A DNA stretch of 64,000 nucleotides from contig NZ_CP034450.1 of NCBI RefSeq assembly GCF_003952505.1, forward strand, positions 2,108,001-2,172,000, given 5' to 3'. The first letter of the stretch is position 1; every line of letters begins with the position of its first letter. Made by a program: the position numbers and the translations under genes. The notes beneath the pieces are model-generated. The model saw only the letters and a program-made list of their open reading frames with translations, made no database searches and was not told the origin of the DNA. Below are positions 38,430 through 46,935 of this stretch, in pieces. This DNA comes from Mesorhizobium sp. M4B.F.Ca.ET.058.02.1.1 (GTDB lineage Bacteria; Pseudomonadota; Alphaproteobacteria; Rhizobiales; Rhizobiaceae).

Positions 38430-40109
38430 TCACATGCCCTGATAGACCGGGCCTTCGCCGCCTTGTGGCGGCACCCAGTTGATGTTCTGGTTGGGGTCCT
38501 TGATGTCGCAGGTCTTGCAGTGGACGCAGTTCTGCGCGTTGATGACGAAGCGCACGTCCTTGGCCGACGGATCGGCAGCGGCGTTGCCGTCCTTGTCGAC
38601 CCATTCGTAGACGCCGGCCGGGCAGTAACGCGTCGAGGGTCCGGCAAAGACATCGTGCTCGGAGCGCTGCTGCAGTGCCGCGTCGCCGACGATGAGGTGG
38701 ACCGGCTCATTTTCCTCGTGATTGGTGTTGGACAGGAACACCGAGGAGAGCCGATCGAAGGTCAGTACGCCATCCGGCTTCGGATAGGCGATCTTTTCAT
38801 ATTTTGCAGCCGGCTCCAGCGTCGCGTAGTCCGCCTTGCCGTGCTTCAGCGTGCCGAAGGGCGAGAGGCCGAACAGCGTGTTCAGCCACATGTCGAGGCC
38901 ACCGAGGCCGACGCCGATGATGGTGCCGAAGCGCGACCACAGCGGCTTGACGTTGCGCACCTTCTTCAAATCCTTGCCGATGTCGGTCGCCCGCCACGCA
39001 GCCTCGTAGGAGGAAAGCTCGTCATTGGCGCGGCCGTCGGCGATCGCTTGCGCGACATGCTCGGCCGCCAGCATTCCCGATAGCACCGCATTGTGCGAAC
39101 CCTTGATGCGCGGCACGTTGACGAAGCCGGCAGCACAGCCCATCAGCACGCCGCCAGGGAAGGACAGCTTCGGCACCGACTGCCAGCCGCCTTCGGTGAT
39201 GGCGCGTGCGCCATAGCCGATCCGCTTGGCGCCCTCGAAGGTCCCCTTGATCGCCGGGTGCGTCTTGAAGCGCTGGAACTCCTCGAAGGGCGACAAATAC
39301 GGGTTTTTGTAGTTCAGGTGGACGACGAAGCCGACCGCCACCTGGTTGTCCTCGAGGTGGTAGAGGAAGGAGCCGCCGCCGGTCTTCATGTCGAGCGGCC
39401 AGCCAAAGGAATGTTGCACCAGGCCAGGCTTGTGGTTCTCCGGCTTGACCTGCCAGAGTTCCTTCAGGCCGATGCCGAACTTGGCCGGCTCACGGCCGTC
39501 GGCGAGCTTGTATTTGGCGATCAGCTGCTTGGCGAGCGAGCCGCGCGCGCCCTCGCCGATCAGCACATATTTGCCCATCAGCGCCATGCCGGGCGCGAAG
39601 GACGGACCATGCGTGCCGTCCTTCTCGACGCCCATGTCGCCGGTCACCACGCCGGTGACGGCGCCGGCATCGTTGTAGAGCAGGCCGGCGGCGGCAAAGC
39701 CCGGATAGATCTCGACGCCGAGCGCCTCGGCCTTGGTCGCCAGCCAGCGGCAGACATTGCCGAGCGAGACGATGTAGTTGCCGTGATTGTTCATCAGCGG
39801 CGGCATCAGGATATTGGGCAGGCGGAAGGAGCCGGCCGGACCGAGCACCAGGAAATGATCATCGGTCACCGGCGTCTTGAACGGGTGGCCTTCCTCCTCG
39901 CGCCAGCCCGGCAGCAGCCGGTCGATGCCGATCGGGTCGACGACGGCACCGGACAGGATGTGGGCGCCGACCTCGCCGCCCTTCTCCAGCACGACGACGG
40001 AAAGCTCGGGATTGACCTGCTTCAGACGGATCGCCGCGGCAAGGCCAGCCGGACCAGCGCCGACGATGACCACGTCGAATTCCATGCTCTCGCGTTCGAT
40101 ATCGCTCAT
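38430..40109 (-). CDS. etfD: Electron transfer flavoprotein-ubiquinone oxidoreductase
   Basis: A membrane-associated FAD and [4Fe-4S] enzyme that takes electrons from ETF, which is charged by acyl-CoA dehydrogenases, and reduces ubiquinone. The 559-residue product starts MSDIERESMEFDVVIVGAGP with the FAD-binding GAGPAG. It has LSGAVVDPIGIDRLLPGW, LIGEGARGSLAKQLI and GCAAGFVNVPRIKGSHNAVL. At the C-terminus are the four cluster cysteines, in RYCPAGVYEW and NAQNCVHCKTCDIKDP. I used the ATG at 40109; the frame upstream is non-homologous. It would serve the isovaleryl-CoA dehydrogenase encoded 12 kb away. Confidence 0.95.
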   Translation of the reverse strand: MSDIERESMEFDVVIVGAGPAGLAAAIRLKQVNPELSVVVLEKGGEVGAHILSGAVVDPIGIDRLLPGWREEEGHPFKTPVTDDHFLVLGPAGSFRLPNILMPPLMNNHGNYIVSLGNVCRWLATKAEALGVEIYPGFAAAGLLYNDAGAVTGVVTGDMGVEKDGTHGPSFAPGMALMGKYVLIGEGARGSLAKQLIAKYKLADGREPAKFGIGLKELWQVKPENHKPGLVQHSFGWPLDMKTGGGSFLYHLEDNQVAVGFVVHLNYKNPYLSPFEEFQRFKTHPAIKGTFEGAKRIGYGARAITEGGWQSVPKLSFPGGVLMGCAAGFVNVPRIKGSHNAVLSGMLAAEHVAQAIADGRANDELSSYEAAWRATDIGKDLKKVRNVKPLWSRFGTIIGVGLGGLDMWLNTLFGLSPFGTLKHGKADYATLEPAAKYEKIAYPKPDGVLTFDRLSSVFLSNTNHEENEPVHLIVGDAALQQRSEHDVFAGPSTRYCPAGVYEWVDKDGNAAADPSAKDVRFVINAQNCVHCKTCDIKDPNQNINWVPPQGGEGPVYQGM

Positions 40110-40306
40110 CGACCCCTCACTGGCTTGCCGCGCTTTCCCGCATTGTGCTGGCTCATGCGCTGCATAGCGCATCAATTCGCGACGGGAAACCGGCGCTTAA
40201 CGGACAAAGCCGATTTCGACAAAAAGTCGCGCCCGGCCGGGAAGAACCATTTCTCCCGGCGTTTTTCAATTGTTCGACGGCTTGCTTATCGGCAATACTT
40301 CGCGCC

Positions 40307-40948
40307 ATGCGCACGCCTGAGCCATCCGGCTTCTCATTGACGCGCTTTTTCTCGACGCCCGGCCGGCTTTGCCGGGCGGTTCTTCCGCTCCTTCCATTGC
40401 TGGCCCCGGCTGCCCATGCCGATCCGCAAAAGGTCTGGGCAACCGGCGCCTATTCCTTTTCCGACGAACTCGGCGGCTTTCACATCACTGGCGCCTCTGG
40501 CATCGGCACCAAGGAGGATCCGATCGTCATCACCGAAGAGCTGAATTCGGCGACACCGGTGACGCTGACCATCCGCACCACCAAGCCGATCGAGGCATTC
40601 GGCAAGGCCGGCGAGGTCGCCAACGGCATCATTTACATGCGCATCGAGACGCTCAACAACAGCGGCCAGGCCTGGGTGGAGTTCCAGTTCGAGCTACAGG
40701 AGATCCTCGACCAGCCGAGCGTATTCGGCGATGGCCTGTCCTTCGACCAGCGCAATAAGTCGCCCGACAACATCGTGGCGAGCAACTTCGCCGAGTTCGA
40801 CCGCGATTTCGAACCCTATGACCGGCTTTTGTTCAAGAACGGCAAGATCGACCCGCTGATGACGGGCAGCTTCGAATTCCTGATCACCGACTACACGCCG
40901 CGCTGGACGTTCTATCTGGTGCAGGATCCGCGGATACCGACGGGCTGA
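40307..40948 (+). CDS. Secreted hypothetical protein
   Basis: A 213-residue exported protein: basic N-terminus, hydrophobic run LCRAVLPLLPLLAPAAHA, then a mature part starting DPQKVWATGAYSFSDELGGF. The sequence is rich in beta-strand patterns (VTLTIRTTKPIEAFGK, WVEFQFELQEIL) and ends TPRWTFYLVQDPRIPTG. Rhizobial genomes commonly have this gene between etfD and a uracil-DNA glycosylase gene. The function is unknown. Start chosen at 40307 because the longer frame upstream overlaps etfD and lacks a signal. Confidence 0.7.
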   Translation: MRTPEPSGFSLTRFFSTPGRLCRAVLPLLPLLAPAAHADPQKVWATGAYSFSDELGGFHITGASGIGTKEDPIVITEELNSATPVTLTIRTTKPIEAFGKAGEVANGIIYMRIETLNNSGQAWVEFQFELQEILDQPSVFGDGLSFDQRNKSPDNIVASNFAEFDRDFEPYDRLLFKNGKIDPLMTGSFEFLITDYTPRWTFYLVQDPRIPTG

Positions 40949-40997
40949 CAAACTCACCGAGGTTGCAAATCGCCGCCGCGCGGACGATGGTGGCAGC

Positions 40998-41915
40998 ATG
41001 ATCGCCGCCTTCCCCAACACCCCTGCCGAAATCGCCGAGCTGCTCGCCTTCTATGCCAGCGCCGGCGTCGATGAGGCGCTGGAGGACGCGCCCATCAACC
41101 GCTTCGCCGACGTCCAGCCGAAGCAAGCCGAGCGCGCTCAGGCACCGGCCGCGCGCGAAAGCCGGTCCCAGGAACGGCCGGCACCGGAGCCAGGCCGCGA
41201 CGCAACCAGAGCGCCAGAGCGACCAACGGCAGCGCCCGGGCTGGACGCAAGCAAGGTGCCGGATGCGCCGGCGCGCACCGCGCCCGCCGTCGCGGCAGTA
41301 CCCGACGAGGCGCAGGCGCTGCTCGCGCGGCAGATGGCTGCCAGCGCCTCCACGCTCGACGAGCTGCGTCAGCACATGGCGGCCTTCGACGGCTGCAATC
41401 TCAAATTCACCGCTAAAAACCTGGTCTTCGCGGACGGCAATCCCAATGCCGAGCTGATGCTGGTTGGCGAAGCGCCGGGCCGCGATGAGGACCTCGAAGG
41501 CCTGCCCTTCGTCGGCCGCTCCGGGCGCCTGCTCGACCGCATGCTGGCGGCAATCGGCCTCGACCGCACGTCGGCCTATATCGCCAATGTCATCCCCTGG
41601 CGGCCGCCGGGAAATCGCACGCCGACGCCGCACGAGACCGAGATCTGCCGGCCGTTCATCGAAAGGCAGATCGAGTTGGTCAATCCGAAGCTGCTGGTCA
41701 GTCTCGGCGGCCCCTCGGCCAAGACCTTGCTCAACACCACCGAGGGTATTCTTCGATTGCGCGGCAACTGGCGCACGCATACGACCGCGTCCGGCACCAT
41801 CATTCCCGCCATGCCGACGCTGCATCCGGCCTATCTGTTGCGGACGCCGGCGCACAAGAAGCTGGCCTGGCGGGATTTTCTGGAGGTGAAGGCGAAGCTG
41901 AAGGCGTTGGAGTGA
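40998..41915 (+). CDS. Uracil-DNA glycosylase, family-4-like
   Basis: A 305-residue base-excision enzyme. The first 110 residues are a low-complexity Ala/Pro/Arg linker rarely seen in short family members. The catalytic domain has motif 1 LVGEAPGRDEDLEGLPFVGR (about 155-175) and motif 2 MPTLHPAYLL near 275. Of the four Fe-S cysteines of family 4 (CxxC, C, C) only two are seen: GCNL and EICRPF. The first cysteine position reads Phe (AFDGCN) and the third Trp (PWRPPGNR). So the [4Fe-4S] cluster may be lost or altered. The gene is close behind the secreted hypothetical gene. Confidence 0.85.
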   Translation: MIAAFPNTPAEIAELLAFYASAGVDEALEDAPINRFADVQPKQAERAQAPAARESRSQERPAPEPGRDATRAPERPTAAPGLDASKVPDAPARTAPAVAAVPDEAQALLARQMAASASTLDELRQHMAAFDGCNLKFTAKNLVFADGNPNAELMLVGEAPGRDEDLEGLPFVGRSGRLLDRMLAAIGLDRTSAYIANVIPWRPPGNRTPTPHETEICRPFIERQIELVNPKLLVSLGGPSAKTLLNTTEGILRLRGNWRTHTTASGTIIPAMPTLHPAYLLRTPAHKKLAWRDFLEVKAKLKALE

Positions 41916-41957
41916 AACACCCCTTCCCCCCTTGGGGGAGATGGCACCATAACCTCC

Positions 41958-41978
41958 GGGGTAATTGAATTACTCCCC
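41958..41978. promoter_or_regulatory. Inverted repeat before the XRE regulator gene
   Basis: GGGGTAATT (41958-41966) and AATTACTCCCC (41968-41978) form a near-perfect palindrome, with one extra base in the right arm, centred 34 bases before the XRE-type gene start. Its place suits an autoregulatory operator over the promoter; an RNA hairpin is the alternative. Confidence 0.4.
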
Positions 41979-42000
41979 TGGCCGCCTTAGTCCTTCCCAC

Positions 42001-42813
42001 ATGACAACATCCGAAACCTCCGCCGGGAGCCTCATCCGCGAATGGCGCACGCGCCGGCGCATGAGCCAGCTCGATCTTGCCATGGAGGCCGAGATCTCGC
42101 AGCGGCATCTCTCCTTCGTCGAGAGCGGCCGGGCCCAGCCCTCGCGCGAGATGGTGCTGCACTTGGCCGAGCAGCTTTCAATCCCGCTGCGGCAGCGCAA
42201 CCAGCTGCTGCTCGCTGCGGGTTTCGCGCCGAGTTTCAGCGAGAAGCCGCTCTCCGATGCGTCGCTGGCACCGGCGATGGCGGCGGTGGAAACCGTGCTC
42301 CGGGGCCACGAGCCCTTTCCGGCGCTGGCCGTGGACCGGCACTGGAACCTTATCTCGGCCAATGCGGCGATCGGCCCATTCCTGGCCGATGTTTCCGAAC
42401 CATCGCTGCTTGCGCCACCGGTCAATGTGCTGCGGCTCAGCCTGCATCCCGGCGGCGTTGCGCCGCGCATCGTCAACCTAGCCGAATGGCGCGCGCATCT
42501 GCTCGAACGGCTGAGGCATCAGAACGACGCCATTGGCGACCCCGTGCTGATCGAGCTGGAACAGGAGTTGCGCGCCTATCCTTCCGGGCTGAAGAGCGGA
42601 CGGCCGGCCCAGATCGAGCCGAGCGGCATCGTGCACCCCCTCCGGCTCGCGCATGGCGATCAGGTGCTCTCCTTCATCAGCACGATCACCGTCTTCGGCA
42701 CACCGCTCGATGTCACATTGTCGGAACTGGCGATCGAATCCTTTTTCCCGGCCGACGAGCAGACGCGGTCGACGTTGGTGCGGCTGGCGAAGGAGCGTGC
42801 CGAGCGGTCTTGA
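42001..42813 (+). CDS. XRE-family transcriptional regulator with MmyB-like ligand domain
   Basis: A 270-residue regulator. The N-terminal helix-turn-helix covers about 8-65: SLIREWRTRRRMSQLDLAME, then AEISQRHLSFVESGRAQPSR. The C-terminal domain (about 90-265) follows the MmyB-like pattern (PFPALAVDRHWNLISANAAI, NVLRLSLHPGGVAPRIVNL, EWRAHLLERLRHQ), a PAS-like sensor fold often tied to small-molecule or fatty-acid control. The DMT transporter gene is convergent with it with no gap. An inverted repeat precedes the start. Confidence 0.9.
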   Translation: MTTSETSAGSLIREWRTRRRMSQLDLAMEAEISQRHLSFVESGRAQPSREMVLHLAEQLSIPLRQRNQLLLAAGFAPSFSEKPLSDASLAPAMAAVETVLRGHEPFPALAVDRHWNLISANAAIGPFLADVSEPSLLAPPVNVLRLSLHPGGVAPRIVNLAEWRAHLLERLRHQNDAIGDPVLIELEQELRAYPSGLKSGRPAQIEPSGIVHPLRLAHGDQVLSFISTITVFGTPLDVTLSELAIESFFPADEQTRSTLVRLAKERAERS

Positions 42814-43791
42814 TCACCCCTGCGGCGGCGTCGCCCTCCTCGTTCGCGTGCGTTCAAGCCCAAGTTGCCGTTCGCGCCATATGATGAAGATGCCGGCCGC
42901 CACCACGATCAGACCGCCGGCCAGCGTGTTGAGCGACGCGACATCGCCGAACACCAGATAGCCGACCACGACGCCGAGGATCATCGAGCTGTATTCGAAC
43001 GGCGCCACGACGGAGGCCTCGGCGTGGCGGTAGGCCGCCGTCATCAGGATTTGGCCGAGCCCGCCGCAAAAGCCGGCGACAACCAGGAGGGCTGCCTGCA
43101 CCGGCGTCAGCGGCTGCCAGCCGAAGGGCAATGTCAGCAGGGAGAGCACGCTCGCCGTCGACGAGAACCAGAGCACGATGGTCGCCGTCTTCTCGGTCTG
43201 GACGAGGTTGCGGACCAAGAGCATGGCGATGGCCGAGATCGCCGCCGCGGCGAAGGCGGCGATGACCCCCAATACCTCCTGGTCACCGAGCGCCGCGCCA
43301 GAGCGCAGCAGCGTCAGCTTCGGCCAGGAGATGAGAAGCACACCGACAAGACCGATGGCGACAGCGCTCCAGCGGTAGACACGGATCGCTTCGCCAAGGA
43401 AGATCGACGAGAACACCACCACCAGCAGGGGCTGGGCATAGTTCAGCGTGATCGCCTCGGGAAGCGGCAGCCTGGTCAGCGCGAAGAAACCGAGCCCCAT
43501 GGCGCCGACGCCGACGATACCGCGCGCGACGTGGTTGAACGGCCGTTTCGTGGCGAATGCGGTGGCCAGCTGTCGCTTGGATGCCAGGAAGGCGATGATC
43601 GGGAAGATGGCAAAGAAGGAGCGAAAGAAGACGATCTGGCCGGCGGGCACGTCGCCGGCCGCCTTGATGCAAGTCTGCATGCCGACGAAGACCGCCACCG
43701 ATACGATCTTTAGCACAATGCCCCGCAGCGTGCTGTGGTGGCCGGCGTGTCCGCCGTCGCCTTGCGGCTCAGCTCTCGCCTCGGCGCTCAC
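42814..43791 (-). CDS. DMT-superfamily (EamA) transporter
   Basis: An inner-membrane permease with ten predicted helices in two EamA repeats: VSVAVFVGMQTCIKAAGDVP, IVFFRSFFAIFPIIAFLAS, GIVGVGAMGLGFFALTRLPL, VVVFSSIFLGEAIRVYRWSA and, in the second half, VLGVIAAFAAAAISAIAMLL and MILGVVVGYLVFGD. The GTG at 43791 (VSAEARAEPQGDGG) overlaps the TGA of a small upstream frame as GTGA, a typical coupled start, and gives about 325 residues. A much longer in-frame extension to 44013 is Arg/Pro-rich noise. Substrate unknown; relatives export amino acids or metabolites. Confidence 0.85.
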   Translation of the reverse strand: MSAEARAEPQGDGGHAGHHSTLRGIVLKIVSVAVFVGMQTCIKAAGDVPAGQIVFFRSFFAIFPIIAFLASKRQLATAFATKRPFNHVARGIVGVGAMGLGFFALTRLPLPEAITLNYAQPLLVVVFSSIFLGEAIRVYRWSAVAIGLVGVLLISWPKLTLLRSGAALGDQEVLGVIAAFAAAAISAIAMLLVRNLVQTEKTATIVLWFSSTASVLSLLTLPFGWQPLTPVQAALLVVAGFCGGLGQILMTAAYRHAEASVVAPFEYSSMILGVVVGYLVFGDVASLNTLAGGLIVVAAGIFIIWRERQLGLERTRTRRATPPQG

Positions 43792-43967
43792 CTTGGCGCG
43801 GCGTCCCGGATCGCCGCGCAGATGCGCGCCGGCGTGGCCGGCATCCCGGTGTGGCTGATGCCGTGCCCGCGGCGGAGCGCGCCGCGGCCTTCGCGCTTGA
43901 GGAAGGCCTGGTCCTCGCGACGCAACACGGAAGCGCCCATGGCGAGTTTCGGTGTGACCACGCCCAT
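43788..43967 (-). CDS. Small upstream frame coupled to the DMT transporter
   Basis: A 59-codon frame from the ATG at 43967 (MGVVTPKLAMGASVLRREDQ) ending AAIRDAAPR with a TGA that overlaps the transporter GTG. GCGAGGC lies just before the ATG. The overlap implies translational coupling. The peptide is basic, without membrane segment or known motif. It may be a genuine small protein or a leader controlling the transporter. Confidence 0.4.
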   Translation of the reverse strand: MGVVTPKLAMGASVLRREDQAFLKREGRGALRRGHGISHTGMPATPARICAAIRDAAPR

Positions 43968-44121
43968 GAATGCCTCGCGATGACGGTGGGGGAATGGATG
44001 CCCGAATAGGCATTGGCGCAGTTTTGTCGAGTGACCGTTTCGTGTAAAGAGCGCGGACTTCGTTTTTTTGGACCAGCGGGGCGTGTTTGCCGCGCCGGCA
44101 AGGACAGGAAAACCCTTCCGA

Positions 44122-46767
44122 ATGCGCACCGATACCGGCCAGGTCTTCAAGCTCGAAGACTATCGCCCCAGTGACTATCTCATCCCGGAGACCAGCCTCG
44201 TTTTCCGCCTTTCGCCAGGGGCAACCCGCGTCACCGCCACGCTCACAGTCGAGCGCCGCGGTGGCGTCGCGGCGTCAGCGCCGCTGGTGCTCGACGGCGA
44301 CGGGCTGACGCTGATCGGCATCGCCATTGACGGCCGCGAGCTTCAGCCGGCGGACTACGCGGCAACGCCCGACGAACTCGCCATCCTGAAGCCGCCGGCC
44401 GCTTCCCGCTTCGAGCTTGTCCTGGAAACCGAGATCGTGCCCGCGCGCAACGAGGCGCTGATGGGACTCTATCGCTCCAGCAACGTCTATTGCACGCAAT
44501 GCGAGGCCGAGGGCTTCCGGCGCATCACTTATTTCCTCGACCGGCCGGACATCCTGTCGGTCTATACAGTGCGCATCGAGGCGCGGCGCGAAGAAGCGCC
44601 GCTGCTACTCTCCAACGGCAACCCGGTGGAAACCGGCGCGGTTGCCGATGGCTGGCACTATGCGGTCTGGCACGATCCCTTCCCCAAGCCGTCCTACCTG
44701 TTCGCGCTGGTGGCGGGCAATCTCGGCAAGGTGGCCGACAGCTTCACCACCCTATCCGGCCGCAAGGTTGAGCTCGGCATCTATGTCGAGCCCGGCAAGG
44801 AGCGGCTGGCGGGCTATGCGATGGATGCGCTGAAGCGCTCGATGAAATGGGACGAGGACGCCTTCGGCCGCGAATACGATCTCGACGTGTTCAACATCGT
44901 CGCCGTCTCCGACTTCAACATGGGCGCGATGGAGAACAAGGGCCTCAACATCTTCAACGACAAATATGTGCTGGCCGACGAGGAGACCGCGACCGATGCC
45001 GATTTCGCCAATATCGAGGCGATCATCGCGCATGAGTATTTCCACAATTGGACAGGCAACAGAATCACTTGCCGCGACTGGTTCCAGCTCTGCCTGAAGG
45101 AAGGGCTCACCGTTTACCGCGACCATGAATTCTCCGCCGACCAGCGCTCGCGGGCGGTTAAGCGCATCGCCGAGGTGCGCACGCTGCGCGCCCACCAGTT
45201 CCCCGAGGATCAGGGCCCGCTGGCACATCCGGTCAGGCCGCGCCGCTACCGCGAGATCAACAATTTCTACACGGCGACCGTCTACGAGAAGGGTTCGGAA
45301 GTGGTGCGCATGATCCGCACCATCCTCGGCGCCGGCGCGTTCCGCGCCGGCATGAACCTCTATTTCGAGCGCCACGACGGAGAGGCCGCGACGATCGAGG
45401 ACTTTCTCAAGGCGTTCGAGGATGCGTCGGGACGCGACCTGTCGCAATTCGCCCTGTGGTATCATCAGGCGGGAACGCCGAACCTGACCGTGAGCTCCTC
45501 GCACAATGCGGGGACAAAGGAATTCACGCTGGAGATCGAGCAGTCCGTGCCGCCGACACCGTCGGAGAGCCGCAAGCGGCTGATGCACATTCCGCTGGCC
45601 TTCGGCCTGGTCGGCGCCGGCGGCAAGCCGGTCGCCTATGACGCCGTCGAGGGTGCGACGGTCGAGGATGGCGTCATCCATATCCGCAAGCGCCGCCATC
45701 TGGTGCGCTTCACCGGCGTCGCCGAGCGCCCGGCGGTGTCGCTCAACCGCGGCTTCTCGGCACCAATCACGCTCTCGGTCGAACAGAGAGCCGACGACCA
45801 GTTCTTCCTTGCCGGCCACGACAGCGACAGCTTCGCGCGCTGGCAGGCCTTCAACACGCTACTGACCGACGCGCTGATAGCGACCTTCCGCCAGGTGCTC
45901 GGCGGCACGGAGCCGGTGTTCACGGCGCGACTCGCCGAGCTTGCCGGCAAGATCGCCGTCGACGAGACGCTGGAGCCGGCCTATCGGGCTCTGGCGTTGT
46001 CGCTCCCCAGCGAGGCCGACATCGCCCGCGACATCGGCAAGGGCATCGACCCCGACGCCATCTTCGCAGCACGCGAGGCGCTGGCCCTGGCGATCGCCAA
46101 GCCGAACCGCGATAGCTTCTCCGACCTCTATGAACGGCTTGCCGACAAGGGGCCGTTCAGCCCCAATGCCTCGAGCGCCGGACGCCGCGCGATGCGCAAC
46201 ATCCTGCTCGACTATCTGGCGCTGCTGCCGGAAGGCGCCGCGCTCGCCGCCAGTCACTTCCGCTCCGCCAGCAACATGACCGATCGCGCCGCCGCACTGA
46301 CCGTGCTCGCGCATCGGCATGCCGGCTCGCGTCAAGCGGTCGAGGCGCTGGCCGCTTTCGAAGCGAAGTACGGCGGCGATGCGCTGGTCATGGACAAATG
46401 GTTTCAGATCCAGGCCGGCGTGCCCGGCCCGCGGACCGTCGAGGCGGTGCGCGCGCTGACCGGTCACCCTGCCTTCTCGATGGCCAATCCCAACCGGGTG
46501 CGCGCCCTGGTCGGCACCTTCTCCAGCGCCAACCAGACCGGCTTCCACCGCGCCGACGGCGAGGGCTACCGCTTCTTTACCGAGACCGTGCTCGAGGTCG
46601 AGAAGCGCAACCCCCAACTGGCGGCAAGGCTGGCGACGGCGCTGCGCTCCTGGCGCTCGCTGGAACCGAAGCGCCAGGCCAAGGCCAGGGAGGCGCTGCT
46701 TGCGATGGCCGCCGCGGATAAGCTGTCGGCCGATCTCAGGGATATCGTCGAGCGGACTTTGGCGTAA
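44122..46767 (+). CDS. pepN: Aminopeptidase N (M1 family)
   Basis: A cytoplasmic zinc aminopeptidase removing N-terminal residues from peptides. The 881-residue protein starts MRTDTGQVFKLEDYRPSDYL. It has the exopeptidase motif MGAMENKGLNIF near 268 and the zinc site IAHEYFHNWTGNRI (His near 303 and 307), with the third ligand Glu further on (LCLKEGLTVYRD). It ends with the long helical C-terminal domain of PepN (FSMANPNRVRALVGTFSSAN). The ATG at 44122 is preferred; the longer frame upstream has no family likeness. It lies directly upstream of the PleC-like kinase gene, a conserved rhizobial order. Confidence 0.95.
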   Translation: MRTDTGQVFKLEDYRPSDYLIPETSLVFRLSPGATRVTATLTVERRGGVAASAPLVLDGDGLTLIGIAIDGRELQPADYAATPDELAILKPPAASRFELVLETEIVPARNEALMGLYRSSNVYCTQCEAEGFRRITYFLDRPDILSVYTVRIEARREEAPLLLSNGNPVETGAVADGWHYAVWHDPFPKPSYLFALVAGNLGKVADSFTTLSGRKVELGIYVEPGKERLAGYAMDALKRSMKWDEDAFGREYDLDVFNIVAVSDFNMGAMENKGLNIFNDKYVLADEETATDADFANIEAIIAHEYFHNWTGNRITCRDWFQLCLKEGLTVYRDHEFSADQRSRAVKRIAEVRTLRAHQFPEDQGPLAHPVRPRRYREINNFYTATVYEKGSEVVRMIRTILGAGAFRAGMNLYFERHDGEAATIEDFLKAFEDASGRDLSQFALWYHQAGTPNLTVSSSHNAGTKEFTLEIEQSVPPTPSESRKRLMHIPLAFGLVGAGGKPVAYDAVEGATVEDGVIHIRKRRHLVRFTGVAERPAVSLNRGFSAPITLSVEQRADDQFFLAGHDSDSFARWQAFNTLLTDALIATFRQVLGGTEPVFTARLAELAGKIAVDETLEPAYRALALSLPSEADIARDIGKGIDPDAIFAAREALALAIAKPNRDSFSDLYERLADKGPFSPNASSAGRRAMRNILLDYLALLPEGAALAASHFRSASNMTDRAAALTVLAHRHAGSRQAVEALAAFEAKYGGDALVMDKWFQIQAGVPGPRTVEAVRALTGHPAFSMANPNRVRALVGTFSSANQTGFHRADGEGYRFFTETVLEVEKRNPQLAARLATALRSWRSLEPKRQAKAREALLAMAAADKLSADLRDIVERTLA

Positions 46768-46935
46768 GGGCTTTCCCTTTCTTCCTGTGGGAGGAAAGGA
46801 CGAATTTCAATCAACTTTTAATCTTTTTTGGCCGCGCCTCTGGACAAGGCGAATCACCTTTGATTCTTTAATGACGATTCGGGCGTGCGGCGTAACCGGA
46901 CCATCAAGCATACGGAATTCGGGGAGTAGCCATTT

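Noticed and set aside
43792..44013. Long N-terminal extension of the DMT transporter to 44013
   Set aside because: The extra 74 codons are Arg/Pro/His-rich noise, and a better coupled GTG start exists at 43791.
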